From: Lachnospiraceae bacterium
GTDB taxonomy: Bacteria; Bacillota; Clostridia; Lachnospirales; Lachnospiraceae
Reading direction: 5' to 3'
NCBI GenBank assembly: GCA_017463225.1
Contig: JAFTPO010000028.1
Location: forward strand, 1 to 32,942
DNA: 32,942 nucleotides
The translations under genes were made by a program, and so were the position numbers. The notes beneath the pieces are model-generated. The model was not told the DNA's origin and ran no database searches. It saw nothing but the letters and a program-made list of their open reading frames with translations. Below, piece by piece: positions 7,489 through 16,845 of this stretch (its first letter is position 1; each line of letters starts with the position of its first letter).

Positions 7489-8571
7489 ATGATTTGCAAT
7501 ATAGCAGTTATTAAGGGTGACGGTATCGGTCCCGAGGTAGTTTCTGAGGCTATGAAGGTACTTGATGCAGTTGCAGCTAAGTATGGACATACATTTAACT
7601 ATGAGCAGCTTCTTATGGGAGGATGTTCGATAGATGCTCACGGGGTGCCTCTTACAGACGAGGCGGTAGCAAGGGCAAAGGCAGCAGATGCTGTACTTCT
7701 TGGTTCTATAGGTGGTAATACTTCAACTTCACCATGGTATAAGCTTCCACCAAACTTAAGACCAGAGGCAGGACTCCTTAAGATTCGTAAGGAGCTTGGA
7801 CTTTTCGCAAACCTTAGACCAGCTCTTTTATACAAGGAGTTAAAGGGTGCATGTCCTCTTAAGGAGGAGATTGCTGATAAGGGCTTTGATATGATGATTA
7901 TGAGAGAGCTTACCGGTGGTCTTTACTTCGGTGATAGAGAGACTAAGGAAATTGATGGTGTAATGACTGCCATTGATACCCTTACATATAATGAGAATGA
8001 GATTAGAAGAATCGCGATTAAGGGCTTTGACATTGCTATGAAGCGTCGTAAGAAGGTTACAAGCGTTGATAAGGCAAATGTACTTGATTCTTCAAGACTT
8101 TGGAGAAAGGTAGTAGAAGAGGTGGCTAAGGATTATCCAGAGGTTACTTACGAGCATATGTTAGTTGATAACTGTGCTATGCAGCTTGTAAAGGATCCTG
8201 CTCAGTTCGATGTGGTTCTTACGGAGAATATGTTTGGTGATATCCTTTCAGATGAGGCTTCAATGATTACAGGCTCTATCGGAATGCTTGCATCAGCATC
8301 ACTTAATGAGACTAAGTTCGGTATGTATGAGCCAAGTGGTGGTTCAGCGCCGGATATAGCAGGACAGAACAAGGCTAACCCTATTGCAACTATTCTTTCT
8401 GCAGCTATGATGCTTAGATACACATTTGATATGGATAAGGAAGCTGATGCTATAGAGGCAGCAGTTCAGCAGGTACTTGTGGAGAATTACAGAACCTGTG
8501 ATATCGTATCAGAGGGTACACAGCTTGTAAGCTGTTCAGATATGGGTGACCTTATCGCAGCAAGAGTATAA
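7489..8571 (+). CDS. leuB: 3-isopropylmalate dehydrogenase, 360 aa
   Basis: The ATG at 7489 follows GGAGG at 7476-7480. An in-frame TTG at 7474 would overlap the ribosome site. The start reads [13 protein letters not shown], the beta-decarboxylating dehydrogenase nucleotide/substrate motif. The central [13 protein letters not shown] and the metal/substrate region [28 protein letters not shown] are diagnostic, and the C-terminal [22 protein letters not shown] is the LeuB form rather than isocitrate dehydrogenase. It oxidises and decarboxylates 3-isopropylmalate to 2-oxoisocaproate with NAD+. It is third in the leuCDB unit. A small hairpin and ilvD follow. Confidence 0.96.
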   Translation: MICNIAVIKGDGIGPEVVSEAMKVLDAVAAKYGHTFNYEQLLMGGCSIDAHGVPLTDEAVARAKAADAVLLGSIGGNTSTSPWYKLPPNLRPEAGLLKIRKELGLFANLRPALLYKELKGACPLKEEIADKGFDMMIMRELTGGLYFGDRETKEIDGVMTAIDTLTYNENEIRRIAIKGFDIAMKRRKKVTSVDKANVLDSSRLWRKVVEEVAKDYPEVTYEHMLVDNCAMQLVKDPAQFDVVLTENMFGDILSDEASMITGSIGMLASASLNETKFGMYEPSGGSAPDIAGQNKANPIATILSAAMMLRYTFDMDKEADAIEAAVQQVLVENYRTCDIVSEGTQLVSCSDMGDLIAARV

Positions 8572-8585
8572 AATGTTGATTATAA

Positions 8586-8606
8586 CTATCAGGAGGTGCC
8601 TGATAG
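8586..8606 (+). promoter_or_regulatory. Intercistronic hairpin holding a decoy Shine-Dalgarno sequence
   Basis: CTATCAGG (8586-8593) and CCTGATAG (8599-8606) form a perfect 8-bp stem with loop AGGTG. The strong ribosome-site sequence AGGAGGTG lies within the stem and loop, and an out-of-use GTG at 8596 is part of it. No T-tract follows, so it is not a simple terminator. It may be an mRNA processing or stability element, or a translation control point between leuB and ilvD. Confidence 0.5.
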
Positions 8607-8628
8607 CAAAATAAAAGGAGACGATAAA

Positions 8629-10290
8629 ATGAAGAGTGATAACGTAAAAACAGGTATGCAGCAGGCTCCACACAGAAGCTTGTTTAACGCACTTGGAATG
8701 ACAGAGGAAGAGCTTTCTAAGCCATTAGTTGGTATCGTTTGCTCATACAATGAGATTGTTCCAGGTCACATGAACCTTGATAAGATAGCTCAGGCTGTTA
8801 AGCTTGGAGTTGCCGCAGCAGGCGGTACACCTATTATGTTCCCTGCTATCGCAGTATGTGATGGTATTGCTATGGGACATATCGGTATGAAGTATTCTCT
8901 TGTAACAAGAGATTTGATTGCAGATTCAACTGAGGCTATGGCATTAGCTCATCAGTTTGATGCCCTTGTTATGATTCCTAACTGTGATAAGAATGTTCCA
9001 GGACTTCTTATGGCAGCAGCAAGAGTAAATGTTCCAACTGTGTTTGTATCAGGTGGTCCAATGCTTGCAGGTCATGTTAAGGGTCATAAGACTTCCCTTT
9101 CATCTATGTTCGAGGCTGTTGGTTCATACGCAGCAGGAACAATGACTGAGGATGATGTTAAGGATTTTGAGTGTAATGCTTGTCCAACCTGTGGTTCATG
9201 CTCAGGTATGTACACAGCAAACTCTATGAACTGTCTTACTGAGGCACTTGGTATGGGACTTCCTGGTAATGGTACAATCCCAGCAGTATACTCAGAGAGA
9301 ATTAAGCTTGCTAAGCACGCTGGTATGGCAGTTATGGAGATGTATAGGAAGAATATCAGACCAAGAGATATTATCACTAAGGATGCAATCTTAAATGCAC
9401 TTACAGTAGATATGGCACTTGGATGTTCAACAAACTCTATGTTACATATTCCTGCAATTGCACATGAAATCGGATTTGATTTTGATATTGCTATGGCAAA
9501 TGAAATCAGTGCTAAGACACCTAACCTTTGTCATCTTGCTCCAGCAGGTCCTACATATATGGAAGACTTAAATGAGGCCGGTGGTGTGTATGCAGTTATG
9601 AATCAGCTTAAGGAGTTAGGACTTCTTAAGGAGGATTGTATGACTGTAACAGGTAAGACAATCGGTGAGGCTGTTGATGGAGTGAAGAATAGAAATCCAG
9701 AGGTTATAAGACCTCTTGATAATCCATATAGTAAGACAGGTGGTCTTGCAGTACTTAAGGGTAACCTTGCACCAGATGGATCTGTTGTTAAGCGTTCAGC
9801 AGTTGTTGCAGAGATGATGCAGCATGAGGGACCAGCAAGAGTATTCGAGTGTGAAGAGGATGCAATCGCTGCAATTAAGGGTGGTAAGATTGTAGCAGGA
9901 GATGTAGTAGTAATCAGATATGAGGGTCCTAAGGGTGGTCCTGGTATGAGAGAAATGCTTAACCCAACATCAGCTATCGCTGGTATGGGACTTGGCTCTA
10001 CAGTAGCTCTTATCACTGATGGACGTTTCTCAGGAGCAAGCCGTGGAGCTTCTATCGGACACGTTTCACCTGAGGCAGCTGTGGGCGGACCAATCGCTCT
10101 TATTGAAGAGGGAGATATCATTTCCATCGATATCGAGGCTTGTACATTAAATGTTAAGCTTTCAGATGAGGAATTAGCTGCTCGTAAGGCTAAATGGCAG
10201 CCAAGAGAGCCAAAGGTAACTACAGGATATCTTGCAAGATACGCTAAGATGGTAACTTCAGGTAACAGAGGAGCTGTACTTGAGTTCTAG
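8629..10290 (+). CDS. ilvD: Dihydroxy-acid dehydratase, 553 aa
   Basis: The ATG at 8629 follows AAAAGGAG at 8612-8619. The frame is open up to a GTG at 8596 that lies in a hairpin and is rejected. Family Fe-S cysteines are visible in [14 protein letters not shown], in PNCDKNVPG (Cys119) and in the cluster [11 protein letters not shown] (Cys185, 188, 191). The C-terminal region carries the GGPGMREML and [11 protein letters not shown] signatures. The length matches the IlvD/Edd family. It dehydrates 2,3-dihydroxy-isovalerate and 2,3-dihydroxy-3-methylvalerate to the keto acids for valine/leucine and isoleucine. The enzyme is oxygen-sensitive in most bacteria, fitting an anaerobe. It lies between leuB and ilvB in the same run. 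Confidence 0.96.
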   Translation: MKSDNVKTGMQQAPHRSLFNALGMTEEELSKPLVGIVCSYNEIVPGHMNLDKIAQAVKLGVAAAGGTPIMFPAIAVCDGIAMGHIGMKYSLVTRDLIADSTEAMALAHQFDALVMIPNCDKNVPGLLMAAARVNVPTVFVSGGPMLAGHVKGHKTSLSSMFEAVGSYAAGTMTEDDVKDFECNACPTCGSCSGMYTANSMNCLTEALGMGLPGNGTIPAVYSERIKLAKHAGMAVMEMYRKNIRPRDIITKDAILNALTVDMALGCSTNSMLHIPAIAHEIGFDFDIAMANEISAKTPNLCHLAPAGPTYMEDLNEAGGVYAVMNQLKELGLLKEDCMTVTGKTIGEAVDGVKNRNPEVIRPLDNPYSKTGGLAVLKGNLAPDGSVVKRSAVVAEMMQHEGPARVFECEEDAIAAIKGGKIVAGDVVVIRYEGPKGGPGMREMLNPTSAIAGMGLGSTVALITDGRFSGASRGASIGHVSPEAAVGGPIALIEEGDIISIDIEACTLNVKLSDEELAARKAKWQPREPKVTTGYLARYAKMVTSGNRGAVLEF

Positions 10291-10387
10291 TTGCAAGGAT
10301 ATATAATAAAGATGTGTTAATAAAAAGAAAACTATAAACTAAGAATTAAAGTCCAAGGACTTAAGTTAGATAAAAAGGAGAATGACC

Positions 10388-12070
10388 ATGAAACAATTAA
10401 CAGGCTCAGAAATTATTATTGAGTGCTTAAAAGAGCAGGGCGTTGACACGGTATTTGGTTATCCAGGTGGAACCATACTTAACGTATATGATGCACTTTA
10501 CAAGCACCAGGATGAAATCAATCACATTTTAACCTCTCATGAGCAGGGCGCAGCTCACGCAGCAGACGGTTATGCAAGAGCAACAGGTAAGGTTGGTGTA
10601 TGTATGGCTACATCAGGCCCTGGTGCTACAAACCTTGTAACAGGTATTGCAACAGCATATATGGATTCTATTCCTGTTGTAGCAATTACAGCTAACGTAG
10701 GTGTATCACTTCTTGGTAAGGACAGCTTCCAGGAGGTTGATATCGCAGGAGTGGTAATGCCTATTACAAAGCACAGCTTCATCGTTAAGAATGTACACGA
10801 GCTTGCAGATACAATTAGAAGAGCATTTAAGATTGCACAGACTGGTAGACCAGGCCCTGTACTTGTGGATGTAACTAAGGATGTTACAGCTAATGTTGCA
10901 GACTTCGAGCCTAAGGCACCAGAACCAATCGAGAGAAAGGTTACATCAATTAAGGCTGACAGTCTTGATGATGCAATCAGAATGATTGAGAAGGCTAAGA
11001 GACCATTTATCTTAGCAGGTGGTGGTGTTATTACAGCAGGTGCAACTGAGGAGTTAAAGAAGTTCGCTGAGAAGATTGACGCTCCAGTATGTGATACTCT
11101 TATGGGTAAGGGTGCATTTGACAATACAAGTGACAGATATACAGGAATGATTGGTATGCATGGTACAAAGGTATCAAACTTTGCTGTTAATAAGGCTGAC
11201 CTTGTAATCGTTGTTGGCGCAAGATTCTCAGACAGAGTTATCGGTAATGCAGATAAGTTTGCAGTAAATGCAAAGATTATCCATATAGATGTAGATCCAG
11301 CTGAGATTGATAAGAATATCTTAGTTGAGTGTAGCGTAATCGGAGATGCTAAGGAAGTTCTCAAGATGATTTCTTCAAGAGTTAAGTCAGCTGACCATAA
11401 GGATTGGATGGATCAGATAGCTGAGCTTAAAGAGAAGTTCCCATGTGTAGATGACTACAATGAGTTCTCAGGCCCTGGTATTATCAATAAGATTTACGAG
11501 GTAACAGAGGGTAAGGCTACAATTACTACAGATGTTGGACAGCACCAGATGTGGGCTGCACAGCACTACAAGTACACTCGTCCAAGACAGCTTCTTAGCT
11601 CAGGCGGACTTGGTACTATGGGATTCGGTCTTGGTGCTTGTATGGGTGCTAAGGTTGGTATGCCAGAGAATATTACAATCAATATCGCTGGTGATGGATG
11701 CTTCAGAATGAACATGCAGGAGGTTGCTACAGCAGCCAGATACAACATTCCAATAATCGAGGTTGTTATTAATAACCACGTACTTGGTATGGTTAGACAG
11801 TGGCAGACATTGTTCTATGACAAGAGATATTCTAATACAATACTTAATGATGGTGTTGATTTCGTTAAGGTTGCAGAGGCTCTTGGTGCTACAGGTATGA
11901 GAGCAACAAATCTTGCAGAGTTTGAGGATGCACTTAAGAAGGCTATAGAGATGAATAAGCCAGTTGTTATCGAGTGCTTAATTGACCAGGATGATAAGGT
12001 ATGGCCAATGGTTGCAGCAGGTGCAGCACTTGAGACTTGCTTCGATAAGAACGATTTAGAGAATAAGTAA
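10388..12070 (+). CDS. ilvB: Acetolactate synthase, large (catalytic) subunit, 560 aa
   Basis: The ATG at 10388 is 7 bases from GGAG at 10377-10380. The in-frame ATG at 10382 is too close to the ribosome site. Thiamine-diphosphate enzyme features are in order: catalytic Glu52 in SHEQGAAHAADGYAR, the central FAD/nucleotide domain, and the ThDP motif GDG at about 435-437 followed by NMQE and INNHVLGMVRQWQ. The RQWQ segment is typical of anabolic acetohydroxyacid synthases rather than catabolic AlsS. It condenses pyruvate with pyruvate or 2-ketobutyrate. No regulatory small subunit (ilvN/ilvH) or ilvC is adjacent, so these must be elsewhere if present. A 97-base gap from ilvD contains a short AAGTCC-AA-GGACTT inverted repeat. 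Confidence 0.95.
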   Translation: MKQLTGSEIIIECLKEQGVDTVFGYPGGTILNVYDALYKHQDEINHILTSHEQGAAHAADGYARATGKVGVCMATSGPGATNLVTGIATAYMDSIPVVAITANVGVSLLGKDSFQEVDIAGVVMPITKHSFIVKNVHELADTIRRAFKIAQTGRPGPVLVDVTKDVTANVADFEPKAPEPIERKVTSIKADSLDDAIRMIEKAKRPFILAGGGVITAGATEELKKFAEKIDAPVCDTLMGKGAFDNTSDRYTGMIGMHGTKVSNFAVNKADLVIVVGARFSDRVIGNADKFAVNAKIIHIDVDPAEIDKNILVECSVIGDAKEVLKMISSRVKSADHKDWMDQIAELKEKFPCVDDYNEFSGPGIINKIYEVTEGKATITTDVGQHQMWAAQHYKYTRPRQLLSSGGLGTMGFGLGACMGAKVGMPENITINIAGDGCFRMNMQEVATAARYNIPIIEVVINNHVLGMVRQWQTLFYDKRYSNTILNDGVDFVKVAEALGATGMRATNLAEFEDALKKAIEMNKPVVIECLIDQDDKVWPMVAAGAALETCFDKNDLENK

Positions 12071-12088
12071 TTAAGGGAGGATTTAAAA

Positions 12089-13171
12089 ATGGCAAGAGTA
12101 TTTAATTTTTCAGCAGGACCTTCAGTTTTACCTGAGGTAGTTTTAAAGCAGTGTGCAGAGGATATGATGGATTACAAGGGCTCAGGAATGAGTGTTATGG
12201 AGATGAGCCATCGTTCAAAGGTATACGATAACATCATCAAGGAAGCAGAGCAGGATTTAAGAGATCTCTTAGAGATTCCTGACAATTACAAGGTGCTTTT
12301 CCTTCAGGGTGGTGCTTCACAGCAGTTCGCAGCTGTACCACTTAACCTTATGAAGAATGGTGTTGCTGATTATATTATCACTGGACAGTGGGCTAAGAAG
12401 GCATATGAAGAGGCTCAGAAGTACGGTAAGGCAAATGCTATCGCTTCTTCAGCAGATAAGACCTTCTCATATATTCCAGATTGTTCAGACCTTCCTATAT
12501 CAGAGGATGCAGATTATGTACATATCTGCCACAACAATACAATCTACGGAACTACATTTAAGGAGCTTCCTAACACTAAGGGTAAGATTCTTGTAGCTGA
12601 TATGTCATCAGACATTCTTTCACAGCCTGTAAATGTATCAGATTACGGTATGATTTACTTTGGTGTTCAGAAGAACGTTGGACCAGCAGGTGTTGTTATT
12701 GCAATCATCAGAGAAGACTTAATCAGAGATGATGTAAATCCAGCAACTCCTACAATGCTTAAGTATAAGACTCAGGCTGACAACGATTCTCTTTACAATA
12801 CACCTCCATGCTACGGTATCTACGTATGTGGTCTTGTATTCAAGTGGGTTAAGGAGATGGGTGGCCTTGCTGCTATGAAGGTTCACAATGAGAAGAAGGC
12901 AGCTATCCTTTATGATTTCCTTGATTCTTCAAAGATGTTCAAGGGAACAGTTGAGAAGAAGGATCGTTCACTTATGAATGTACCATTCGTAACTGGTAAC
13001 GATGACCTTGACGCTAAGTTCGTTAAGGAAGCAACAGCAGCAGGCTTTGTAAACCTTAAGGGACACAGATCAGTAGGTGGTATGAGAGCATCTATCTACA
13101 ATGCTATGCCAATCGAGGGCGTAGAGAAGCTTGTACAGTTCATGAAGGACTTCGAAGCAGCAAATTCATAA
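12089..13171 (+). CDS. serC: Phosphoserine aminotransferase, 360 aa
   Basis: The ATG follows GGGAGG with an 18-base gap from ilvB. The start FNFSAGPSVLPEVVL and the phrase GSGMSVMEMSHRS are SerC signatures. The PLP Lys is Lys195 in YFGVQKNVGPAGV, and the C-terminal GHRSVGGMRASIYNAMP binds the substrate phosphate. It is a fold-type I aminotransferase converting 3-phosphohydroxypyruvate and glutamate to phosphoserine in the cytoplasm. It pairs with serA directly downstream. serB is not present here. Its position inside a branched-chain amino-acid run suggests coordinated amino-acid supply. Confidence 0.96.
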   Translation: MARVFNFSAGPSVLPEVVLKQCAEDMMDYKGSGMSVMEMSHRSKVYDNIIKEAEQDLRDLLEIPDNYKVLFLQGGASQQFAAVPLNLMKNGVADYIITGQWAKKAYEEAQKYGKANAIASSADKTFSYIPDCSDLPISEDADYVHICHNNTIYGTTFKELPNTKGKILVADMSSDILSQPVNVSDYGMIYFGVQKNVGPAGVVIAIIREDLIRDDVNPATPTMLKYKTQADNDSLYNTPPCYGIYVCGLVFKWVKEMGGLAAMKVHNEKKAAILYDFLDSSKMFKGTVEKKDRSLMNVPFVTGNDDLDAKFVKEATAAGFVNLKGHRSVGGMRASIYNAMPIEGVEKLVQFMKDFEAANS

Positions 13172-13192
13172 GAATTAAGGGAGAGAATAAAA

Positions 13193-14353
13193 ATGACAAA
13201 GATAAATTGCTTAAATCCTATAGCAGCTTGCGGTATGGATTTATTTACAGATAATTATGAGACAGTAGACAATTTTGCAGATGCTGAGGCAGTTTTAGTT
13301 AGAAGTGCTTCTATGCACGAGCTTGAGCTTTCAGACAACCTTCTTTCAGTAGCTAGAGCAGGTGCTGGTGTTAACAATATTCCACTTGATAAGTGCGCTG
13401 AGAAGGGTATCGTAGTATTCAACACTCCAGGTGCTAACGCTAATGGTGTTAAGGAGCTTGTTATCGCAGGTCTTATGCTTGCAAGCCGTGACCTTATGGG
13501 TGGATATAACTGGGTTAAGGAGAACGCTACAGTAGAGACACTTGCTAAGGATGTTGAGAAGCAGAAGGCTAAGTATGCTGGTAACGAGGTTATGGGTAAG
13601 AAGCTTGGTGTTATCGGTCTTGGTGCTATCGGTGCTAAGGTTGCAAATGCAGCTACTCATCTTGGTATGGATGTATATGGTTATGACCCATATGTTTCAG
13701 TTGATGCAGCTTGGATGCTTTCTAGAAACGTAAAGCACATTACTAATGTAGAAGATATCTATAGAGAGTGTGATTATATTACGCTTCACGTTCCAGCTCT
13801 TGATTCAACAAAGGGTATGATTAATGCTGATGCTATGGCTATGATGAAGGACGGAGTTAAGATTCTTAACTTCTCAAGAGATGCCCTTGTAAATGATGCA
13901 GATATGCTTGCTGCACTTGATTCAGGAAAGGTTGCAAGATATGTAACTGACTTCCCTAATGCAGTAATCGCAGGACATGATAAGGTTGTTACACTTCCAC
14001 ACCTTGGTGCTTCAACTGAGGAGTCAGAGGATAACTGTGCTATTATGGCTGTTAAGCAGACTAAGGACTTTATCGAGAATGGTAATATTAAGAACTCTGT
14101 AAACTACCCAGCATGTGACGCAGGTAAGTGTACAGCAGCTTCAAGACTTACAGTATGCCACAAGAATATTCCTAACATGCTTACTAGATTTACAGGTGCA
14201 TTCTCAGATAAGGGAATCAACGTATCAGATATGGTAAGTAAGTCAAGAGGAGATTGGGCATACACAATCCTTGATACAGCAGAGAAGGCTGATGCAGATA
14301 TGGTTAAGACTATCGAGGCTATCGACGGCGTTGTTAAGGTAAGAGTATTGTAA
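13193..14353 (+). CDS. serA: D-3-phosphoglycerate dehydrogenase, 386 aa, with C-terminal ACT-like domain
   Basis: The ATG follows AAGGGAGAG with a 21-base gap from serC. This is a D-2-hydroxyacid dehydrogenase: an N-terminal substrate domain, NAD-binding GVIGLGAIGAKV (residues 139-150), catalytic Arg229 in NFSRDALV and catalytic His270 in LPHLGASTEESEDNCA. Residues from about 315 form an ACT-like regulatory domain (NIPNMLTRFTGAFSDKGINV), which in this family can bind serine. It catalyses the first step of serine synthesis from 3-phosphoglycerate. Oddity: the loop FPNAVIAGHDK before the His lacks the Glu that normally belongs to the Arg-Glu-His triad. Related dehydrogenases usually have Glu there. 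The SerA assignment is helped by serC next door. Confidence 0.93.
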   Translation: MTKINCLNPIAACGMDLFTDNYETVDNFADAEAVLVRSASMHELELSDNLLSVARAGAGVNNIPLDKCAEKGIVVFNTPGANANGVKELVIAGLMLASRDLMGGYNWVKENATVETLAKDVEKQKAKYAGNEVMGKKLGVIGLGAIGAKVANAATHLGMDVYGYDPYVSVDAAWMLSRNVKHITNVEDIYRECDYITLHVPALDSTKGMINADAMAMMKDGVKILNFSRDALVNDADMLAALDSGKVARYVTDFPNAVIAGHDKVVTLPHLGASTEESEDNCAIMAVKQTKDFIENGNIKNSVNYPACDAGKCTAASRLTVCHKNIPNMLTRFTGAFSDKGINVSDMVSKSRGDWAYTILDTAEKADADMVKTIEAIDGVVKVRVL

Positions 14354-14369
14354 TGTGCGCGTAGCAATG

Positions 14370-14491
14370 AGCCATGCACAGATGAGCGTAATATGGCTGT
14401 TGTGAGCTTGTTCACAATCAGACATATTTAAGCGAAGATGTATACGGCGAATGCCGCGACAGTGAGCAAGCTTGCTTGCGAACCTGTCGGC
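14370..14491 (+). repeat. Palindrome-rich intergenic region between serA and asd
   Basis: Within 167 non-coding bases several inverted repeats are packed. AGCCAT/ATGGCT is at 14370-14375 and 14393-14398. TTGTGA/TCACAA is at 14400-14417. CGGC/GCCG is at 14445-14456. CGACAG/CTGTCG (14457-14462 and 14484-14489) encloses the 12-bp perfect palindrome AGCAAGCTTGCT at 14465-14476. The GC-richer composition differs from the flanking genes. It resembles an extragenic palindromic repeat. It could also be an mRNA processing or partial-termination region. No T-tract is present. Confidence 0.45.
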
Positions 14492-14520
14492 ATGGTATTA
14501 AATTTTGGAGGATTTATAAA

Positions 14521-15606
14521 ATGAGTGATAAGTTAAAGGTTGGTATCCTTGGTGGTACCGGTATGGTTGGACAGCGTTTTATCGCATTACTTGAGAATCA
14601 TCCTTGGTTTGAGGTAACTACAATTGCAGCAAGCCCAAGAAGTGCTGGTAAGACTTACGCAGAGGCAGTAGGCGACAGATGGAAGATGACTACTCCAATG
14701 CCAGAGGCTGTTAAGAACCTTGTAGTATACAATGTAAATGAGGTTGAGAAGGTTGCAGCTACAGTAGACTTCGTATTCTCAGCAGTAGATATGTCTAAGG
14801 ACGAGATTAAGGCTATTGAGGATGCATATGCTAAGACTGAGACTCCTGTAGTTTCTAATAACTCAGCACACAGATGGACACCAGATGTTCCTATGGTAGT
14901 GCCTGAGATTAACCCAGACCACATGAAGGTTATTGACTTCCAGAAGAAGAGACTTGGTACAACTAGAGGATTTGTTGCAGTTAAGCCTAACTGTTCAATT
15001 CAGTCATATGCACCAGTTCTTACTGCTTGGAAGGAGTTTGAGCCATATGAGGTAGTTGCTACAACATATCAGGCTATATCAGGTGCTGGTAAGACATTTA
15101 AGGATTGGCCAGAGATGGTTGAGAATATCATTCCATTCATCGGTGGTGAGGAAGAGAAGTCTGAGAAGGAGCCACTTAGAATCTGGGGTAAGATTGAGGA
15201 TGGCGTAATCGTTCCAGCGGATGATGTAAAGATTACATGTCAGTGTATCAGAGTTCCAGTTCTTAATGGACATACTGCAGCAGTATTTGTTAAGTTTAGA
15301 AAGCAGCCTACTAAGGAGCAGCTTATCCAGAAGTTAGTAGAGTTCAAGGGTGCACCTCAGGAGTTAGGACTTCCAAGTGCTCCAAAGCAGTTCATCCAGT
15401 ATATGGAGGAGGACAACAGACCACAGGTTACTCTTGATGTTGACTACGAGAACGGAATGGGTGTAAGCGTAGGACGTATCCGTGAGGATTCAATCTATGA
15501 TTGGAAGTTTGTTGGACTTTCACACAACACTGTAAGAGGAGCAGCAGGTGGCGCAGTTCTTTGCGCTGAGCTTCTTAAGGCACAGGGATATATTACTAAG
15601 AAATAA
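14521..15606 (+). CDS. asd: Aspartate-semialdehyde dehydrogenase, 361 aa
   Basis: The ATG at 14521 follows TTGGAGG. The frame is open upstream into the palindromic region but has no ribosome site there. The NADP-binding start GILGGTGMVGQRF, catalytic Cys158 in KPNCSIQSY and active-site His251 in LNGHTAAV are visible. The sequence is of the longer archaeal/fungal-like Asd type (about 350-360 residues). It reduces aspartyl phosphate to aspartate semialdehyde, feeding lysine, diaminopimelate, methionine, threonine and so isoleucine, which links it to the ilv genes upstream. It ends the eight-gene run. A strong terminator follows. Confidence 0.95.
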   Translation: MSDKLKVGILGGTGMVGQRFIALLENHPWFEVTTIAASPRSAGKTYAEAVGDRWKMTTPMPEAVKNLVVYNVNEVEKVAATVDFVFSAVDMSKDEIKAIEDAYAKTETPVVSNNSAHRWTPDVPMVVPEINPDHMKVIDFQKKRLGTTRGFVAVKPNCSIQSYAPVLTAWKEFEPYEVVATTYQAISGAGKTFKDWPEMVENIIPFIGGEEEKSEKEPLRIWGKIEDGVIVPADDVKITCQCIRVPVLNGHTAAVFVKFRKQPTKEQLIQKLVEFKGAPQELGLPSAPKQFIQYMEEDNRPQVTLDVDYENGMGVSVGRIREDSIYDWKFVGLSHNTVRGAAGGAVLCAELLKAQGYITKK

Positions 15607-15621
15607 TAAGGAAATTATATA

Positions 15622-15661
15622 AAAGAGATAAGCATTGTCGCGGTGCTTATCTCTTTGTTTT
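15622..15661 (+). terminator. Rho-independent terminator after asd
   Basis: A perfect 13-bp stem (AAAGAGATAAGCA at 15622-15634, TGCTTATCTCTTT at 15644-15656) with a 9-base loop is followed by TTTGTTTT. It is the first clear terminator after leuC and so marks the end of the amino-acid operon. Confidence 0.9.
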
Positions 15662-15759
15662 ATGTAAACTAGTTTTTTATTATATAAATTTTTAAAGAAA
15701 TTCTAAAAAACCCAACAATTATCATTTTTAATCTGTCTATATATATGTAAAAAAATAAA

Positions 15760-15788
15760 TTGCATAATATCGACACGTTTTGTATAAT
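15760..15788 (+). promoter_or_regulatory. Predicted sigma-A promoter for the lipoprotein-sigma factor operon
   Basis: TTGCAT (15760-15765), a 17-base spacer and a perfect TATAAT (15783-15788) lie 45 bases upstream of the lipoprotein start. No other promoter is seen before the sigma-factor gene. Confidence 0.65.
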
Positions 15789-15833
15789 TTCTGTGTCGTT
15801 ATAAATGCAAATTTAATGAAAAGGAGAATAAAG

Positions 15834-16823
15834 ATGAAGAAGAAAATTTTAGTATTAGCAATGTGTTTAAGTATTGTAGGTGCCATAACAGGCTGTGGGG
15901 ATGACAAGAAAAAGGAAAATGAGAAAGTAGATTCAAAGACTACTACAGAGGCAGTGGTTAATGATGATACTGCTGTAGCAGATACAACTACTGAGGCATC
16001 TTCTGAAAGCGTAGAAGAAGCAGAAGGAACAGGAACCTGTTGGATTATGGAGCAGGATTTATCACTGTCTACAATTGCCTCACCTACGGATGCATTAACC
16101 ATGTGTGTAACAGCACATGCTATAGATAGTGAAGATAATGTTGAGTTGCCTATAAAAGCAGATTATTTTAATAGATTCACCTATGTGGGAGTAGATGATG
16201 TACAATATGCTTCTGTGGAGGAAGCCCTTGCATCTGACTCATGTCAAAAAATGGTAAAGCCAGAAGACACAAGTGATAAAATAGGCTATGGTCCTACAAC
16301 AGAGTTTTATAATGATAAGTATATTCCTACATATGGTCATATTTCAGTTATGAATCCTACAGGTGAAGAGGTTACATACGCCGAGTGTGTAGAAAATGGC
16401 TGGTTTTATGTGGAGAATCCTTATGGGAGCTTTTTGAACCAGGGTAATACTGATGAAATAGGAGATTTCAATCAGGATGGAGACAATGATGATAAGGATA
16501 CATTAGATTATTATGTTAGTATATGGGGAGCTCCAACATATTTCAAAGCATATAATGTGGAGAGCCAAGAAGCCTATGATGCATCAAACACTGATGAAGG
16601 AACACAATGGTTTATTGATAATTATCGTGAGGGTGGAGTATTTATGACTGCAGTAGGTTGGGAGTTTGATGAATATGTAATATTATTTATGTTGACAGAT
16701 ACTTACTATTATGAATCATGGAATATGGAAATATCTAATTCTATTTACTACAGTAGAGTACTTTGGGATGAGTTAGGTTATTACAATGGCCTTTCATATC
16801 TTAAAGATAAATCAGGAAAGTAA
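15834..16823 (+). CDS. Lipoprotein with an EF-hand-like loop, 329 aa
   Basis: The ATG at 15834 follows AAAAGGAG. Residues 1-21 are a lipoprotein signal with lipobox ITGC and Cys21. A Lys/Glu then Thr/Glu/Ser-rich linker runs to about residue 66, and an unrecognised extracellular domain follows. Residues 211-222 (DFNQDGDNDDKD) match an EF-hand or dockerin-type calcium loop with acidic residues at positions 1, 3, 5, 9 and 12. Only one such loop is present, so it is not a dockerin. It lies 22 bases before the membrane-anchored sigma factor, which has a similar Thr/Glu/Ser linker on the outer side. It may be its partner or regulatory target. Function is unknown. Confidence 0.85.
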   Translation: MKKKILVLAMCLSIVGAITGCGDDKKKENEKVDSKTTTEAVVNDDTAVADTTTEASSESVEEAEGTGTCWIMEQDLSLSTIASPTDALTMCVTAHAIDSEDNVELPIKADYFNRFTYVGVDDVQYASVEEALASDSCQKMVKPEDTSDKIGYGPTTEFYNDKYIPTYGHISVMNPTGEEVTYAECVENGWFYVENPYGSFLNQGNTDEIGDFNQDGDNDDKDTLDYYVSIWGAPTYFKAYNVESQEAYDASNTDEGTQWFIDNYREGGVFMTAVGWEFDEYVILFMLTDTYYYESWNMEISNSIYYSRVLWDELGYYNGLSYLKDKSGK

Positions 16824-16845
16824 CATATTCAAAGGAGAGTAAACT

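Noticed and set aside
9603-10127. 174-residue open frame on the minus strand inside ilvD
   Set aside because: It is antisense to a conserved gene with no independent support.
10570-11364. 264-residue open frame on the minus strand inside ilvB
   Set aside because: It lies opposite a confidently identified gene, has no ribosome site or recognisable motif, and results from the coding bias of ilvB.
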